64,000 nt of DNA from assembly GCF_016862635.1 (NCBI RefSeq), contig NZ_BONI01000027.1, positions 1 to 64,000 on the forward strand, given 5' to 3'. Shown here piece by piece: positions 32,998 through 41,324 of this stretch; within the stretch, counting starts at the first letter, position 1; each line of letters begins with the position of its first letter. The position numbers were made by a program, and so were the translations under genes. The notes beneath the pieces are model-generated. The model did not search any database, was not told where the DNA came from, and saw nothing but the letters and a program-made list of their open reading frames with translations. The DNA is from Catellatospora coxensis (lineage in GTDB: Bacteria > Actinomycetota > Actinomycetes > Mycobacteriales > Micromonosporaceae).

Positions 32998-33690
32998 CTA
33001 CGCCGCGCTCGCCCCGCGCTGCGGCACCACCCGGCCGGCCAGGGACTCCGACAGCTCCGCCAGCGAACCCACCACCGGCCCCGGCCACACCCTCGACCGG
33101 TCCGTGAACTCGGCCGTACGCACCACCGACAGGCCCACCGCGGCCGCACCCGCCAGCTCCCCGTCCGCGCCGTCGCCGACGAACACGCAGTCCTGCGGCG
33201 CGACCCCGAGCTGTGCCACGGCAGCCAGGTAGATGCCCGGCTCCGGCTTGGCGACCCCGGCCACGCACGAGAACACCGCCACGTCGAACCGGCGCGACAA
33301 GCCGCAGCTCGGCCACGCCTCGGCGACCTCCGCCGTCGCGTTGCTGACCAGGCCCAGCCGCCACCCCTGCGCACGCAGGCCGTCGAGTGTCACCAGGGTG
33401 CTCGACGGGGCCGAGTTCAGCAGCCACGAGGCCAGCTCCAGCCGCAGCGCGGCGGCGCGCCGCACCTGGTCCGCCGACGGCCTGCCGCCGAGCCGCCGGG
33501 CCAGCCGGCGTACCGTCTCCTCCGCCGACCAGCGCACCAGCCGCTCGCGCCACGAGTCGTGGTACGCGTAGACCATCGCGGTCGGGTCCACGCCGACGAT
33601 CTCGCCCATCCTGGCCACGACCCGGTCCCGCCGCGCGTCCGCGCCGTCGAGCAGCGTATGGAACAGGTCGAACAGAATGGTCCCGGGCAC
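32998..33690 (-). CDS. HAD family hydrolase
   Basis: 230 residues. Haloacid-dehalogenase superfamily phosphatase, cap type C1. Motif I is LFDLFHTLLDGAD with nucleophile Asp; motif II LVSNAT; motif III Lys in GVAKPEPGIY; motif IV VFVGDGADGELAGA. Note DLFHT in place of the usual DxDGT: position +2 is Phe-His rather than Asp, a pattern shared by epoxide-hydrolase-type and phosphonatase-type HADs. GTG start; TAGCCT ends 6 bases before it on the minus strand. Confidence 0.82.
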   Translation of the reverse strand: MPGTILFDLFHTLLDGADARRDRVVARMGEIVGVDPTAMVYAYHDSWRERLVRWSAEETVRRLARRLGGRPSADQVRRAAALRLELASWLLNSAPSSTLVTLDGLRAQGWRLGLVSNATAEVAEAWPSCGLSRRFDVAVFSCVAGVAKPEPGIYLAAVAQLGVAPQDCVFVGDGADGELAGAAAVGLSVVRTAEFTDRSRVWPGPVVGSLAELSESLAGRVVPQRGASAA

Positions 33691-33783
33691 GGCCGAAGGC
33701 TACCAGCCGCTACCCGCCCGCTCACCCAGCGTCATGACCGCCGTCACCAGGCGGGAACGGCTGAATCGGGTGGGCTGTGGCGG

Positions 33784-34404
33784 TCACCACGGCCGGCGCA
33801 GGGTCAGCGACTGGAAGGTGAACTCGCCGACGGCGACCGTGTGGAAGTCCTCGACCTCGAAGCACGCCTGCACGAACGCGAGCAGGGCGTCGTCGGTGCG
33901 CCAGGCGAAGAAGCGCTGCGGCTCGTGCCGGTCGGTGGCCAGCACCCCCTCGTGGTGCCGCCCGCCCCACACGCCCAGGAAGAACAGGCCGCCGGGCACC
34001 AGGACACGACGGATGTTGCCCAGCACCGCGGGCAGGTCGGTGTCGGGCACGTGCAGCAGGCAGTTCAGCGCGTACACGGCGTCGACGGACGCGTCCGGCA
34101 GGCCCAGGTCGAGGAAGTCGGCGACCCGGGCGTCCACGCCCTTGGCCCGGCACCGGGCCACCATCTCCGGGGACAGGTCCACCGCGACGACGTCGAACCC
34201 GGCGTCCATGAAGTGCCGGCTGTCCTGGCCGGTTCCCGCCCCGAGCTCCAGCAGGCTGCGCCGCTGCTCGGCGTGGAGCCGAGCGGTGAAGGCGGCCCGC
34301 TCGGCGACCTTCCAGGGCTCCTTGTCGTGGCTGTCGCGCTCGGCTGCGCCGCCGTCGTAGGCCTGCCGCAAATCCGCGAGCACGTCGCCGTACCGGATGT
34401 TCAT
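33784..34404 (-). CDS. Class I SAM-dependent methyltransferase
   Basis: 206 residues. Rossmann-fold methyltransferase of the UbiE/COQ5-like Methyltransf_11/25 group: motif I LLELGAGTGQDSRHF near residue 55; DVVAVDLSPEMV as the acidic strand-2 motif; NCLLHVPDTDLPAVLGNIRRVLVPGGLFFLG as the post-I and motif III region. Substrate unknown. ATG 34404 has GGGGGAG 6 bases upstream. Nothing similar lies nearby. Confidence 0.85.
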   Translation of the reverse strand: MNIRYGDVLADLRQAYDGGAAERDSHDKEPWKVAERAAFTARLHAEQRRSLLELGAGTGQDSRHFMDAGFDVVAVDLSPEMVARCRAKGVDARVADFLDLGLPDASVDAVYALNCLLHVPDTDLPAVLGNIRRVLVPGGLFFLGVWGGRHHEGVLATDRHEPQRFFAWRTDDALLAFVQACFEVEDFHTVAVGEFTFQSLTLRRPW

Positions 34405-34540
34405 GAGGCTCCCCCGCACTCCGAATGCGGTTCAGCGTAAGGGCGTGCGGCCGGCGGTGCCAACGCGCACACTCGCTACACCGTCCTAGGGGGCTGGTCC
34501 ACTGCCGCGGTCGGCCGCCAGCGGCTACGCTGCGCAGTTG

Positions 34541-35653
34541 ATGTCCACACCGCCCCCCGAAGAGACGACCCGGCCCTGCGCGTACTGCGGCAAGCCGGTC
34601 ACGCAACGTGCCGCCGCTGGACGGCCGTTCCGCTACTGCCGCGACAACGACGGCGCCTGCCAGGCTGCCGCGCGGAACAGCCGGCTGCGCCACCGCAACT
34701 CCCCCGGCCTCGCCGGGCAGGTCGCCAAGGCGTACGAAGTCGTCGAGAAACTCGAGCAGGTCGCCGAGACACTTGTCGAGGCGCTCGAGGCCGAGCTGTC
34801 CCCCACCGGCGTTGAGCGCCAACTCGCGGAGGTCCGCGCCGAGGCCGCGAACCAGGTCGCGGGAGCGCACACCGAACGCGACGAGGCCCGCCACGACGCC
34901 GAACGCGCCGCCCGCCTCGCCCGCGAGGCAGCGGACTCCGCCACCCGCGCCAAGGCCGACGCGGAACTCGCGGTGCGCGAAGCCACCACGCAGGCCGAGG
35001 TCGCCGTACGGGAGGCCCGCGAAGCGGCGGAGGCGGCGGTGGCGGCCGCCCGGGCACACGCCACCGAGCAGCGTGCGCTCGCGGAGCAGTCCGCCGCAGC
35101 CGCCGCCGAGTCCGCCCGCGCCGCGGATGCGGCATTCGCCGAGCGCGACACCGCCCGGCGCGACCACTCCGCGGCCGAGGCCCTGCGGGCCGAGGCCTAC
35201 CGCGACCGTGACGCCACCCGGGCCGCCGCCGACCAGGTGCAGGCCGCTTTCGACCTGGCCCGTGCGGCCGCGGAGGAGGCCGGGCGCGAAGCCGAGGCTT
35301 CGAAGGCCGAGCTGGTCCACGCACGGCAGCAGGCTGCGGCCGCCGAGGCCCAGGCCGCTGCGGTACGGCAGGAGCAGGCGCAGCAGCTCGCCGCGCTGCA
35401 GTCCGAGCTGGCGGCGGCACGGACGGCGGCCGCAACGGCGGAGGCCGCCCGGTCGGCTTCGGAACTCCTGGCGCAGCAGCGGCAGACCGACGTGACCGTG
35501 CTGACCGTCCAGCGCGACGCCGCCGTGGCTGAAGCCGTAGCTCTGCGCGCCCGGGTCGATGAGCTGACCGGCCAGGTCGGACAGCTCGCTGGAACGCTCA
35601 CCCAGCTCACCGCCAAGCTGACCGTGCCCGCCCAGGCCGAGCCGAGCGCCTGA
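34541..35653 (+). CDS. Coiled-coil protein with Cys-rich N-terminus
   Basis: 370 residues. Residues 1-45 contain CAYCGKPV and YCRDNDGACQ, a zinc-binding C-x2-C...C-x7-C arrangement. From about residue 60 to the end it is an almost continuous Ala/Glu/Arg coiled coil, KfrA-like in composition, with a final leucine-zipper-like RVDELTGQVGQLAGTLTQL. No membrane segment. KfrA-type plasmid-partition proteins and SMC-like fragments are the closest in style, but no KfrA_N helix-turn-helix is seen. TACGCT (34526-34531) is a -10 candidate; TTG 34538 is an alternative start. Confidence 0.7.
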   Translation: MSTPPPEETTRPCAYCGKPVTQRAAAGRPFRYCRDNDGACQAAARNSRLRHRNSPGLAGQVAKAYEVVEKLEQVAETLVEALEAELSPTGVERQLAEVRAEAANQVAGAHTERDEARHDAERAARLAREAADSATRAKADAELAVREATTQAEVAVREAREAAEAAVAAARAHATEQRALAEQSAAAAAESARAADAAFAERDTARRDHSAAEALRAEAYRDRDATRAAADQVQAAFDLARAAAEEAGREAEASKAELVHARQQAAAAEAQAAAVRQEQAQQLAALQSELAAARTAAATAEAARSASELLAQQRQTDVTVLTVQRDAAVAEAVALRARVDELTGQVGQLAGTLTQLTAKLTVPAQAEPSA

Positions 35654-35785
35654 CGGACCGTCCGCCGCGGTTGGCGATGACCAGTCGGGCCTCCTGCTGT
35701 CGGAGGAGGGGCGGCCGGTGGCAGGAGGGCGGTACGGCCTCGCGGCAGGAGTCGCGGCAAGGCCGTTTCCGCGAGCGTCGAGGGT

Positions 35786-36730
35786 ATGAATCCTCTCTCG
35801 CGCACCACCTCCTGCCTGCGTACGGCGCTGCACGGCAGCCGCGCCCTCACCTGGCTGTCCGCCCTGATGGCGGCGCTGCTCGTGGTCTCCGTCGTCGGTC
35901 TGGTCGTCGACGGTCGCACCGTCGGCGGCCAACCCGCGTGGCTGAAGCCGGCCAAGTTCGCCGTCTCATTCGCGGTGTACGGGCTGACCCTGGCCTGGCT
36001 CATCGGCCACCTGCGGCGGGGCCGCCGGGTCGCGCGCTGGTCGGCGTACGTCATCGTGGTGACGGGCGTGCTGGAGGTCGGGATCATCGTGTTCCAGGCC
36101 GCGCGTGGCCGGGCCAGTCATTACAACGAGGCCACCCCGCTGGACGAGGCGCTGTGGCAGATCATGGGCCCGACGATCATGGTGTTGTGGGTGGCGACCG
36201 TCGTGCTGGCGGTGCTGCTGTGGCGCGACGGCATGCCGGACCGGGCGAGCACCTGGGCCGTGCGGCTGGGCATGGTCCTGCTGCTGCTGGGCCTGCTGCA
36301 GGGATTCACGATGGTGGTGCCGACCGCGGAGCAGCTCGCGCTGGACGAGCAGGGTGTACAGACACTGATGGGCGCGCATGCGGTCGGGGTCGCTGACGGC
36401 GGTCCGGGTATGCCGCTGACGGGCTGGAGCACCACGGGCGGCGACCTGCGGATCGGGCACTTCGTCGGCATGCACGGGCTGCAGGCGTTGCTGCTGTTCG
36501 TGATGGCGCTGCCCGCGCTGGTCGCGGACGTGGTGCGGCGTACCCGGCTGGTGTTCGTGTTCGCCTTCGCCTATGCCGGGCTGCTCGCGCTGGTCACCTG
36601 GCAGGCGCTGCGCGGCCGGCCGCTGTTCGCGCCGGACGGGCTGACGCTGCTGGTGGCGGCCGGGTTGGCAGCGGCCACGGTGGTCGGGGCGGTCTTCGCG
36701 TGGCGGTCGCCGCGGCCGGTGTCCGGTTAG
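35786..36730 (+). CDS. Membrane protein, function unknown
   Basis: 314 residues with about eight hydrophobic segments. Conserved-looking polar features: QPAWLKPAKF near residue 50, GPTIMVLW, and GHFVGMHGLQALLL with two His in a membrane helix, which could bind heme or quinone. GAGGGT precedes the ATG. The stop TAG overlaps the -10 box of the downstream histidine kinase. I do not recognise a family with a known role. Confidence 0.7.
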   Translation: MNPLSRTTSCLRTALHGSRALTWLSALMAALLVVSVVGLVVDGRTVGGQPAWLKPAKFAVSFAVYGLTLAWLIGHLRRGRRVARWSAYVIVVTGVLEVGIIVFQAARGRASHYNEATPLDEALWQIMGPTIMVLWVATVVLAVLLWRDGMPDRASTWAVRLGMVLLLLGLLQGFTMVVPTAEQLALDEQGVQTLMGAHAVGVADGGPGMPLTGWSTTGGDLRIGHFVGMHGLQALLLFVMALPALVADVVRRTRLVFVFAFAYAGLLALVTWQALRGRPLFAPDGLTLLVAAGLAAATVVGAVFAWRSPRPVSG

Positions 36731-36733
36731 GAT
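36728..36733 (+). promoter_or_regulatory. -10 box TAGGAT of the histidine kinase gene
   Basis: TAGGAT ends 7 bases before ATG 36741. Its TAG is the stop codon of the preceding membrane protein. Confidence 0.45.
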
Positions 36734-36740
36734 GGCGGCC

Positions 36741-37880
36741 ATGCTGTGGGTGGGGCGGCTGTTCGAGCAGCGGTACGCGGTGCTCCGCCTCACCCTCGTG
36801 GTCCTCAGCGGCGTCGGCTATCTCACCCTGACGCCCGAGGGCCGGGCGGTGGGCACCGTCGACCTCGCCCTGGCGATCGGGGTGCTGCTGTTCGGATACC
36901 TCGAGGTGAGGTGGCCGTTCGCGGCGGTCGTCAGCGCGACGCTGGCGCTCGGGGCGGGCGCCGTCGTGGGCGGTGGCAACGACACCGTGCCGACGGTGGG
37001 GCTGGCGTGGGCGATGTTCGAGCTGGGCGCGCGCAGCGGCGGCTGGCGGGTGTGGACCGGCCTCGGCCTCGGCATGGTCGCTCACCTGGTGTCCGACCAC
37101 GGCGAGTTCGTCGACACCCCGCAGACCGTCGTGTACGGGGCCGCTGCCGCGGTGGCTGCACCGCTCCTGCTCGGGCTGCACGTGCGGGCGCTGGGCGAGC
37201 TGAACCGGCAGGCCGCCGTGCGTGCGGCGCAGGAGCAGACGCGGGTGCGCGCCGACGAGCGCGCCAGCATCGCCCGCGAGCTGCACGACCTGGTGGCGCA
37301 TCACGTCGCCTCGATCGTGCTGCGGGTGGCGGTGGCCCGCGACGTGCTGCCGCCGGCCGATCCGCGGGTGCGCCAGGTGCTCGACGACGTGCATACGACC
37401 GGTTCGAGCGCGCTGGCCGACCTGCGCAAGCTCGTCACGGTCCTGCGCGATCCGGACACCGCGCAGCAGGTGCTGTTCGTGGACCCGGAGGGTCTGCCGG
37501 TGGCGTTGCGGGCCGCCGTGGAGCGCAGCGCCGGCATCGGCCTGAACGTGCAGGCCGACATCGACCCGGAGGTGGTCCGGCTGGACGCGCGTACGGCGCT
37601 GGCGCTGCTGCGCCTGACCCAGGAGGGTCTGGCGAACGTGGCCCGGCACGCGGGGACGGCGGCGCGGGCGCGGCTGTCCATCCGGCTCGGTGGCGAGCTG
37701 GTCGCGTTCGAGTTGCGCGACTTCGGCGGTCCGGTGTCGGCGGGGCAGGCCGGTGGCGGGCACGGGCTGGTGGGCCTGCGGGAGCGGGTCGAGGTGCTCG
37801 GTGGCAGGTTGCAGGCCGGTCCGGCGGATGCGGGCTGGCTGCTGCGCGCGTCGCTGCCGGCGTCGGGGGTGGCGGCGTGA
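36741..37880 (+). CDS. Sensor histidine kinase (NarL/DesK type)
   Basis: 379 residues. Four to six N-terminal membrane helices, then HisKA_3 dimerisation: ERASIARELHDLVAHHVA, with phospho-acceptor His182, and a C-terminal HATPase (LRLTQEGLANVARHAGTAAR N-box; GHGLVGLRERVEVLGG G-box). No recognised extracellular sensor domain. Partner of the overlapping response regulator. ATG 36741 is preferred to ATG 36732 because of the -10 spacing. Confidence 0.88.
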   Translation: MLWVGRLFEQRYAVLRLTLVVLSGVGYLTLTPEGRAVGTVDLALAIGVLLFGYLEVRWPFAAVVSATLALGAGAVVGGGNDTVPTVGLAWAMFELGARSGGWRVWTGLGLGMVAHLVSDHGEFVDTPQTVVYGAAAAVAAPLLLGLHVRALGELNRQAAVRAAQEQTRVRADERASIARELHDLVAHHVASIVLRVAVARDVLPPADPRVRQVLDDVHTTGSSALADLRKLVTVLRDPDTAQQVLFVDPEGLPVALRAAVERSAGIGLNVQADIDPEVVRLDARTALALLRLTQEGLANVARHAGTAARARLSIRLGGELVAFELRDFGGPVSAGQAGGGHGLVGLRERVEVLGGRLQAGPADAGWLLRASLPASGVAA

Positions 37881-38518
37881 TCCGGGTCCTGCTCGTGGAC
37901 GACCAGCAGCTGGTGCGGGCGGGGCTGCGGATGCTGTGCGAGTCGGTGCCGGACCTGCAGGTCGTGGGCGAGGCCGCGGACGGCGCGGCCGCGGTGCGGC
38001 TGGCCGAGCAGCTGCATCCCGACGTGGTGCTGATGGACCTGCGGATGCCCGGGGTGGACGGCACGACCGCGACGGCGCGCATCCTGGCTCATCGGCCGCC
38101 GGCGCGGGTGCTGGTCCTGACGACGTTCGACGACGACGAGCACCTGTATCCGGCGCTGGCGGCGGGCGCGTGCGGGTTCCTGGTCAAGGATGCGAGCCCG
38201 GACGAGCTGCTGGACGGGGTGCGGCGCGCGGCGGCGGGCGACAGCCCGTTCAGCCCTGCGGTGCTGCGCCGCCTGGTCGAGCAGGCGGTGCGCCATCGGC
38301 AGGCGCCGGTCGTGGCGCCCGATCTGCCGGGTGTCACCGATCGCGAGCGCGAGGTGCTGGCCCTGGTCGGTCAGGGCCTGTCCAACCCGGAGATCGCGGC
38401 GCGCCTGCACCTGGGGGTGACGACGGTAAAGACGCACGTGGCGAACCTGATGACCAAGACCGGCAGCGCCAACCGGGTGCAGCTGGCCGTGCACGCCGCG
38501 AACGCGGGATCACGGTAG
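37877..38518 (+). CDS. Response regulator, NarL/FixJ family
   Basis: 213 residues. Receiver domain (VLLVDDQQLVRAGL; phospho-acceptor Asp54 in VVLMDLRMPG; LVLTTFDDDE; Lys in FLVKDAS) and a LuxR helix-turn-helix (TDREREVLALVGQGLSNPEIAARL). GTG start overlaps the kinase stop by 4 bases, so it is stoichiometrically coupled to it. Convergent with, and overlapping by 9 bases, the MarR gene. Targets unknown. Confidence 0.9.
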   Translation: MIRVLLVDDQQLVRAGLRMLCESVPDLQVVGEAADGAAAVRLAEQLHPDVVLMDLRMPGVDGTTATARILAHRPPARVLVLTTFDDDEHLYPALAAGACGFLVKDASPDELLDGVRRAAAGDSPFSPAVLRRLVEQAVRHRQAPVVAPDLPGVTDREREVLALVGQGLSNPEIAARLHLGVTTVKTHVANLMTKTGSANRVQLAVHAANAGSR

Positions 38519-38983
38519 GCGGCGCTGGTCCAGGGCGTGCACGAGGCGGTCGGTGAGCGCGGCGAAGGTGCCTAGTTCGGCGGGTGACAGGGCGGTGAAC
38601 CAGCCCGCCACCGCGGCGTGGTCGCCGTCGTCGCGGGCGGCCCAGTAGGCCCGGCTGGCTTCGGTGACCGCGAGCAGTTTGCGGCGGCCGTCGGCCGGGT
38701 CGTCGCGTACCTCCAGCAGGCCTTTGCGTTGCAGGGCCTGGACGAGCTGGGCGACGTTCTGGTGGGTGCTGCCCAGACCGGCGGCGGCCTGTTTCAGCGA
38801 GGGTGTGCCGAGCGCGCCGACCAGGGTCAGCAGCGCGGCCTGCTGGGTGGTCAGCCCGTCGGCGCGCAGCCGCTCGTCCATCAGGTATCGCAGCCGTTGG
38901 GCCAGGTAGAGGGTGGCGCGGAAGGCGCGCACGGGCGGGGCGAGGTCGTCGTCGAGGAACGGGGACTTGTCGGGTGTGGACAT
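38510..38983 (-). CDS. MarR family transcriptional regulator
   Basis: 157 residues. Winged helix: LTTQQAALLTLVGALGTPSLKQAAAGLGSTHQNVAQLVQALQRKGLL, here only noted by key pieces (QQAALLTLV, STHQNVAQLV), plus the wing RDDPADGRRKLLAVTEA. It shares a 20-base gap with the glycosyltransferase read the other way; its -10 box (TAATAT on the minus strand, 38991-38996) overlaps the GT -10. It probably represses the glycosyltransferase and itself, responding to the GT substrate. Confidence 0.85.
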   Translation of the reverse strand: MSTPDKSPFLDDDLAPPVRAFRATLYLAQRLRYLMDERLRADGLTTQQAALLTLVGALGTPSLKQAAAGLGSTHQNVAQLVQALQRKGLLEVRDDPADGRRKLLAVTEASRAYWAARDDGDHAAVAGWFTALSPAELGTFAALTDRLVHALDQRRLP

Positions 38984-39003
38984 GCGCAATATATTACCTA
39001 ACT
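38984..39003. promoter_or_regulatory. Overlapping divergent promoters of MarR and GT
   Basis: Within 20 bases lie TATATT (38990-38995, plus strand; 8 bases before ATG 39004) and TAATAT (38991-38996 read on the minus strand; 7 bases before ATG 38983). The shared AATATATT palindrome (38988-38995) is A/T-only in very GC-rich surroundings. One bound regulator, or one RNA polymerase, would exclude the other. Confidence 0.6.
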
Positions 39004-40290
39004 ATGGCCGAGGAACACCAGATCGTGCTGATGCCGCACTGCGGCTACCTTTCCGAGACCTCCCGGATGATCGAGATCCACCGGGCGCTGGCGCGGCGCG
39101 GCGCGAGCGTGCGCATGGCCACCCACGGCGGCACCTACGAGACGCTGCTGCGCGAAGCGGGCATCGACTACGACATCGTCGGCCCGCACATGAGCCCGGC
39201 CCGCTCGGCAGAGGTCGTCGCGAACGCCACCGGCCTCGGCGACCCGCGGCAGAGCATCTACCCCGACGACGAGCTGGAGACCTACGTGCGCGCCGAGGGG
39301 GCGTACTGGCGAGAGCACGGGGTGCGCACGGTCGTCACCGGATACACGCTGACCACGATGCTGTCCACCCGCCTGGCCGGCGCCGCGCTGGTGACCGAAC
39401 ACGCCTGCTGCTGGGTGCCGCCCGCGTTCGAACGCGGCCTGGTGCCCGCGCCGACCTGGCGGGCCACCCGGCGCCTGCCCGGCTGGGCGGGACGGCTGAT
39501 CGCCAACCGGATCCTGCCCCGCACCCGCTTCTACTGCGACGGCTTCAACCGCGTCGCGGTCCGGCTCGGTGTCGAAGGCGTGCCCAGCCTCGGCGCGCTG
39601 GTCCTGGGCGACCTGGCCCTGGTGCCCGAGGTCCCGGAGGTGTTCGGGGTGCCCGCCGCCGAACTGGAGGCATGGCGGCCCCGCGGCCGCCGCATGCGGC
39701 CCTCGACCCGGCTGCGCTACAGCGGGCCGCTCTTCGCCCACCTCGACGTGCCGCTGCCCGAGCACGTCGCCGAGTTCCTCGACCGGCCCGGCCCGACCGT
39801 GTACGTCGCGGTCACCTCCACCTCGCCGCGCTTCGTCCGGCGCGTCGTGCAGGCCCTGCGGCCGCTCGGGGTGCGGCTGCTCGTCGCGGGGACCGTGCAC
39901 GACCTCGGTGACCTCGCCGACGAGCGGACCTGCGTCGGCGGCGTGCTGCCCAGCCACCTGGTGATGCCGCGGGTCGACCTCGCCGTCACGGCCGGCGGGC
40001 AGGGCAGCGTGCAGACCGCGATGGCCTGCGGCACGCCGCTGCTCGGCATCCCGCTGCACGCCGAGCAGGACCTCAACGTCGCGCTGGTCCAGGCCCGCGG
40101 CGCGGCGACGGCGATCTCACCCCACCGGGCCGGCACCGCACGGCTGACCCGTGTCGCCGCGCGAATGCTGGCCGACCCGTCCTATCGGGCGGCGGCCCGC
40201 CGCATCCGCGACGTGTACGCCGCCGTGGACGGTCCCGGCAACGCCGCGGAGGCGGTAACGGAACTGACCGCACAGCGCTCGGCCGTCTAG
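39004..40290 (+). CDS. Macrolide-type glycosyltransferase (GT1/MGT-like)
   Basis: 428 residues. GT-B fold NDP-sugar glycosyltransferase of the GT1 (MGT/vancomycin GT) type, likely transferring glucose from UDP-glucose to a natural product or antibiotic. The N-terminal acceptor domain opens with VLMPHCGYLSETSRMIEIH. The C-terminal donor site has VDLAVTAGGQGSVQTAMACGTPLLGIPLHAEQDLN, recognised by the GGQGS and HAEQDLN pieces (GGxGT...PLxxDQ in relatives). No membrane segment. Divergent from MarR; possible self-resistance or detoxification. Confidence 0.85.
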   Translation: MAEEHQIVLMPHCGYLSETSRMIEIHRALARRGASVRMATHGGTYETLLREAGIDYDIVGPHMSPARSAEVVANATGLGDPRQSIYPDDELETYVRAEGAYWREHGVRTVVTGYTLTTMLSTRLAGAALVTEHACCWVPPAFERGLVPAPTWRATRRLPGWAGRLIANRILPRTRFYCDGFNRVAVRLGVEGVPSLGALVLGDLALVPEVPEVFGVPAAELEAWRPRGRRMRPSTRLRYSGPLFAHLDVPLPEHVAEFLDRPGPTVYVAVTSTSPRFVRRVVQALRPLGVRLLVAGTVHDLGDLADERTCVGGVLPSHLVMPRVDLAVTAGGQGSVQTAMACGTPLLGIPLHAEQDLNVALVQARGAATAISPHRAGTARLTRVAARMLADPSYRAAARRIRDVYAAVDGPGNAAEAVTELTAQRSAV

Positions 40291-40298
40291 GTTCCGGA

Positions 40299-40430
40299 CA
40301 TGACCGCCATCAGGAAACGCTGTACGAGCGCGACGACGTCGTGCAGATCCTGGACGACGCCGATACACCCGTGATGTGGCGGCCGCTGAGCAGCTTCGAC
40401 GAGACGACGCCGCTTCTACCCGACCGGCCT
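40299..40430 (+). pseudogene. Possible short protein relic
   Basis: The 243-base gap after the glycosyltransferase contains a stretch whose translation (residues such as ETLYERDDVVQILDDAD and MWRPLSSFDETTP) has a natural protein look in one frame (about 40311-40420). It has no start codon of its own: the nearest ATG (40300) is in another frame. Might be the remnant of a decayed gene. No homologue is recognised. Confidence 0.25.
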
Positions 40431-40533
40431 TTCCGACCTCCTCGCGAAATGAACGGGGGCACGAGGGTGGCGGCACCGGTCCGGCCAGTGCGGTACGCAC
40501 CATGTGGCGGGACCGGCGTTGGCCCGCTCCGGG

Positions 40534-40989
40534 CTAGTCCAGCAGCCAGGTGCGCAGCTGCGCGCCGTACGGGGTCAGCATGGACAGGGCCGCCGCCGCG
40601 GACAGCACCGTGCCGGTGAGCAGGCGCGCCGCCGCGCCCCGGGTCAGGCTCTCCCGCTGGCCGGCGAACTGGAAGAACCCGACCAGCGCGCCGATGAAGC
40701 CGAGCACGACGATCAGCGACGTCATCACGATCCACCGGCAGATCTCGACCAGCCAGGCCAGCGGATTCCAGGCCGAGTCAGGGCCCAGCGGCGGGTTCCA
40801 GTCCTTGGGGTCGCCGTAGCGTTCCAGGCCCGGGTCGGCCAGGCCGGCCCAGTCGCCGGTGCCGGCCGCCGCGGCGAGCAGCAGCGACCCTGCCCCGAGC
40901 AGCAGGATCGCCACGACCGAGTACTGGAACCACACGATGAGATGCCGCCCCCGCCGGGTCGGCGCGGGCTCCGTCGACTGCACGTCCAT
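40534..40989 (-). CDS. Small membrane protein, function unknown
   Basis: 151 residues. Three hydrophobic segments: IVWFQYSVVAILLLGAGSLL, IVMTSLIVVLGFIGALVGFF and a C-terminal one with GTVLSAAAALSMLTPYG. A 30-residue extracytoplasmic loop (DWAGLADPGLERYGDPKDWN) is Trp/Asp rich. ATG 40989 is chosen; the open frame runs to 41046. Possibly an uncharacterised stress or cell-envelope protein. No neighbour helps. Confidence 0.6.
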   Translation of the reverse strand: MDVQSTEPAPTRRGRHLIVWFQYSVVAILLLGAGSLLLAAAAGTGDWAGLADPGLERYGDPKDWNPPLGPDSAWNPLAWLVEICRWIVMTSLIVVLGFIGALVGFFQFAGQRESLTRGAAARLLTGTVLSAAAALSMLTPYGAQLRTWLLD

Positions 40990-41053
40990 CCGCGCGAGGC
41001 TACGCCACCGGCCGCGCCGGCGCTGACCTTGCCCCCGTACCGTCACGGACAGG

Positions 41054-41239
41054 TCAGTCGAAATCGAAGATCGAGTTCTTGTCGTAGAAGTGCAGGATGT
41101 AGCGGCAGTTCTTGCAGATCAGCAGGGTCATCCGGTGGGACGTGAAGCCCCACCGGCTGTCGAGGCGTCCCAGCTCCTGCTGGAAGTCGTTACCTTTGCA
41201 CAGCGGGCAGCGCAGCACCGGGAACTCGGAGGTCGTCAT
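41054..41239 (-). CDS. Small zinc-ribbon protein
   Basis: 61 residues. Two CxxC knuckles, CPLCKGN at residues 11-17 and CKNC at 42-45, form a zinc ribbon. The tail YILHFYDKNSIFDFD is acidic-aromatic. This architecture is common in small hypothetical proteins (often annotated as zinc-ribbon or DNA-binding-protein-like). Its start at 41239 leaves an 85-base gap to the divergent Kelch-like gene. Function unknown. Confidence 0.7.
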   Translation of the reverse strand: MTTSEFPVLRCPLCKGNDFQQELGRLDSRWGFTSHRMTLLICKNCRYILHFYDKNSIFDFD

Positions 41240-41324
41240 GGACCGGCACGATAGCCAGCTCCGTCCAGCGGCGGGATCCCGCCCCGGCGGGAACCTCCGG
41301 CCGGATCGGACGGTCGAAGCGCCC

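Noticed and set aside
30826-34440. Very long plus-strand open frame through the GH, MFS and HAD genes
   Set aside because: Pro/Arg/Thr/Ser-rich shadow of real genes; no domain.
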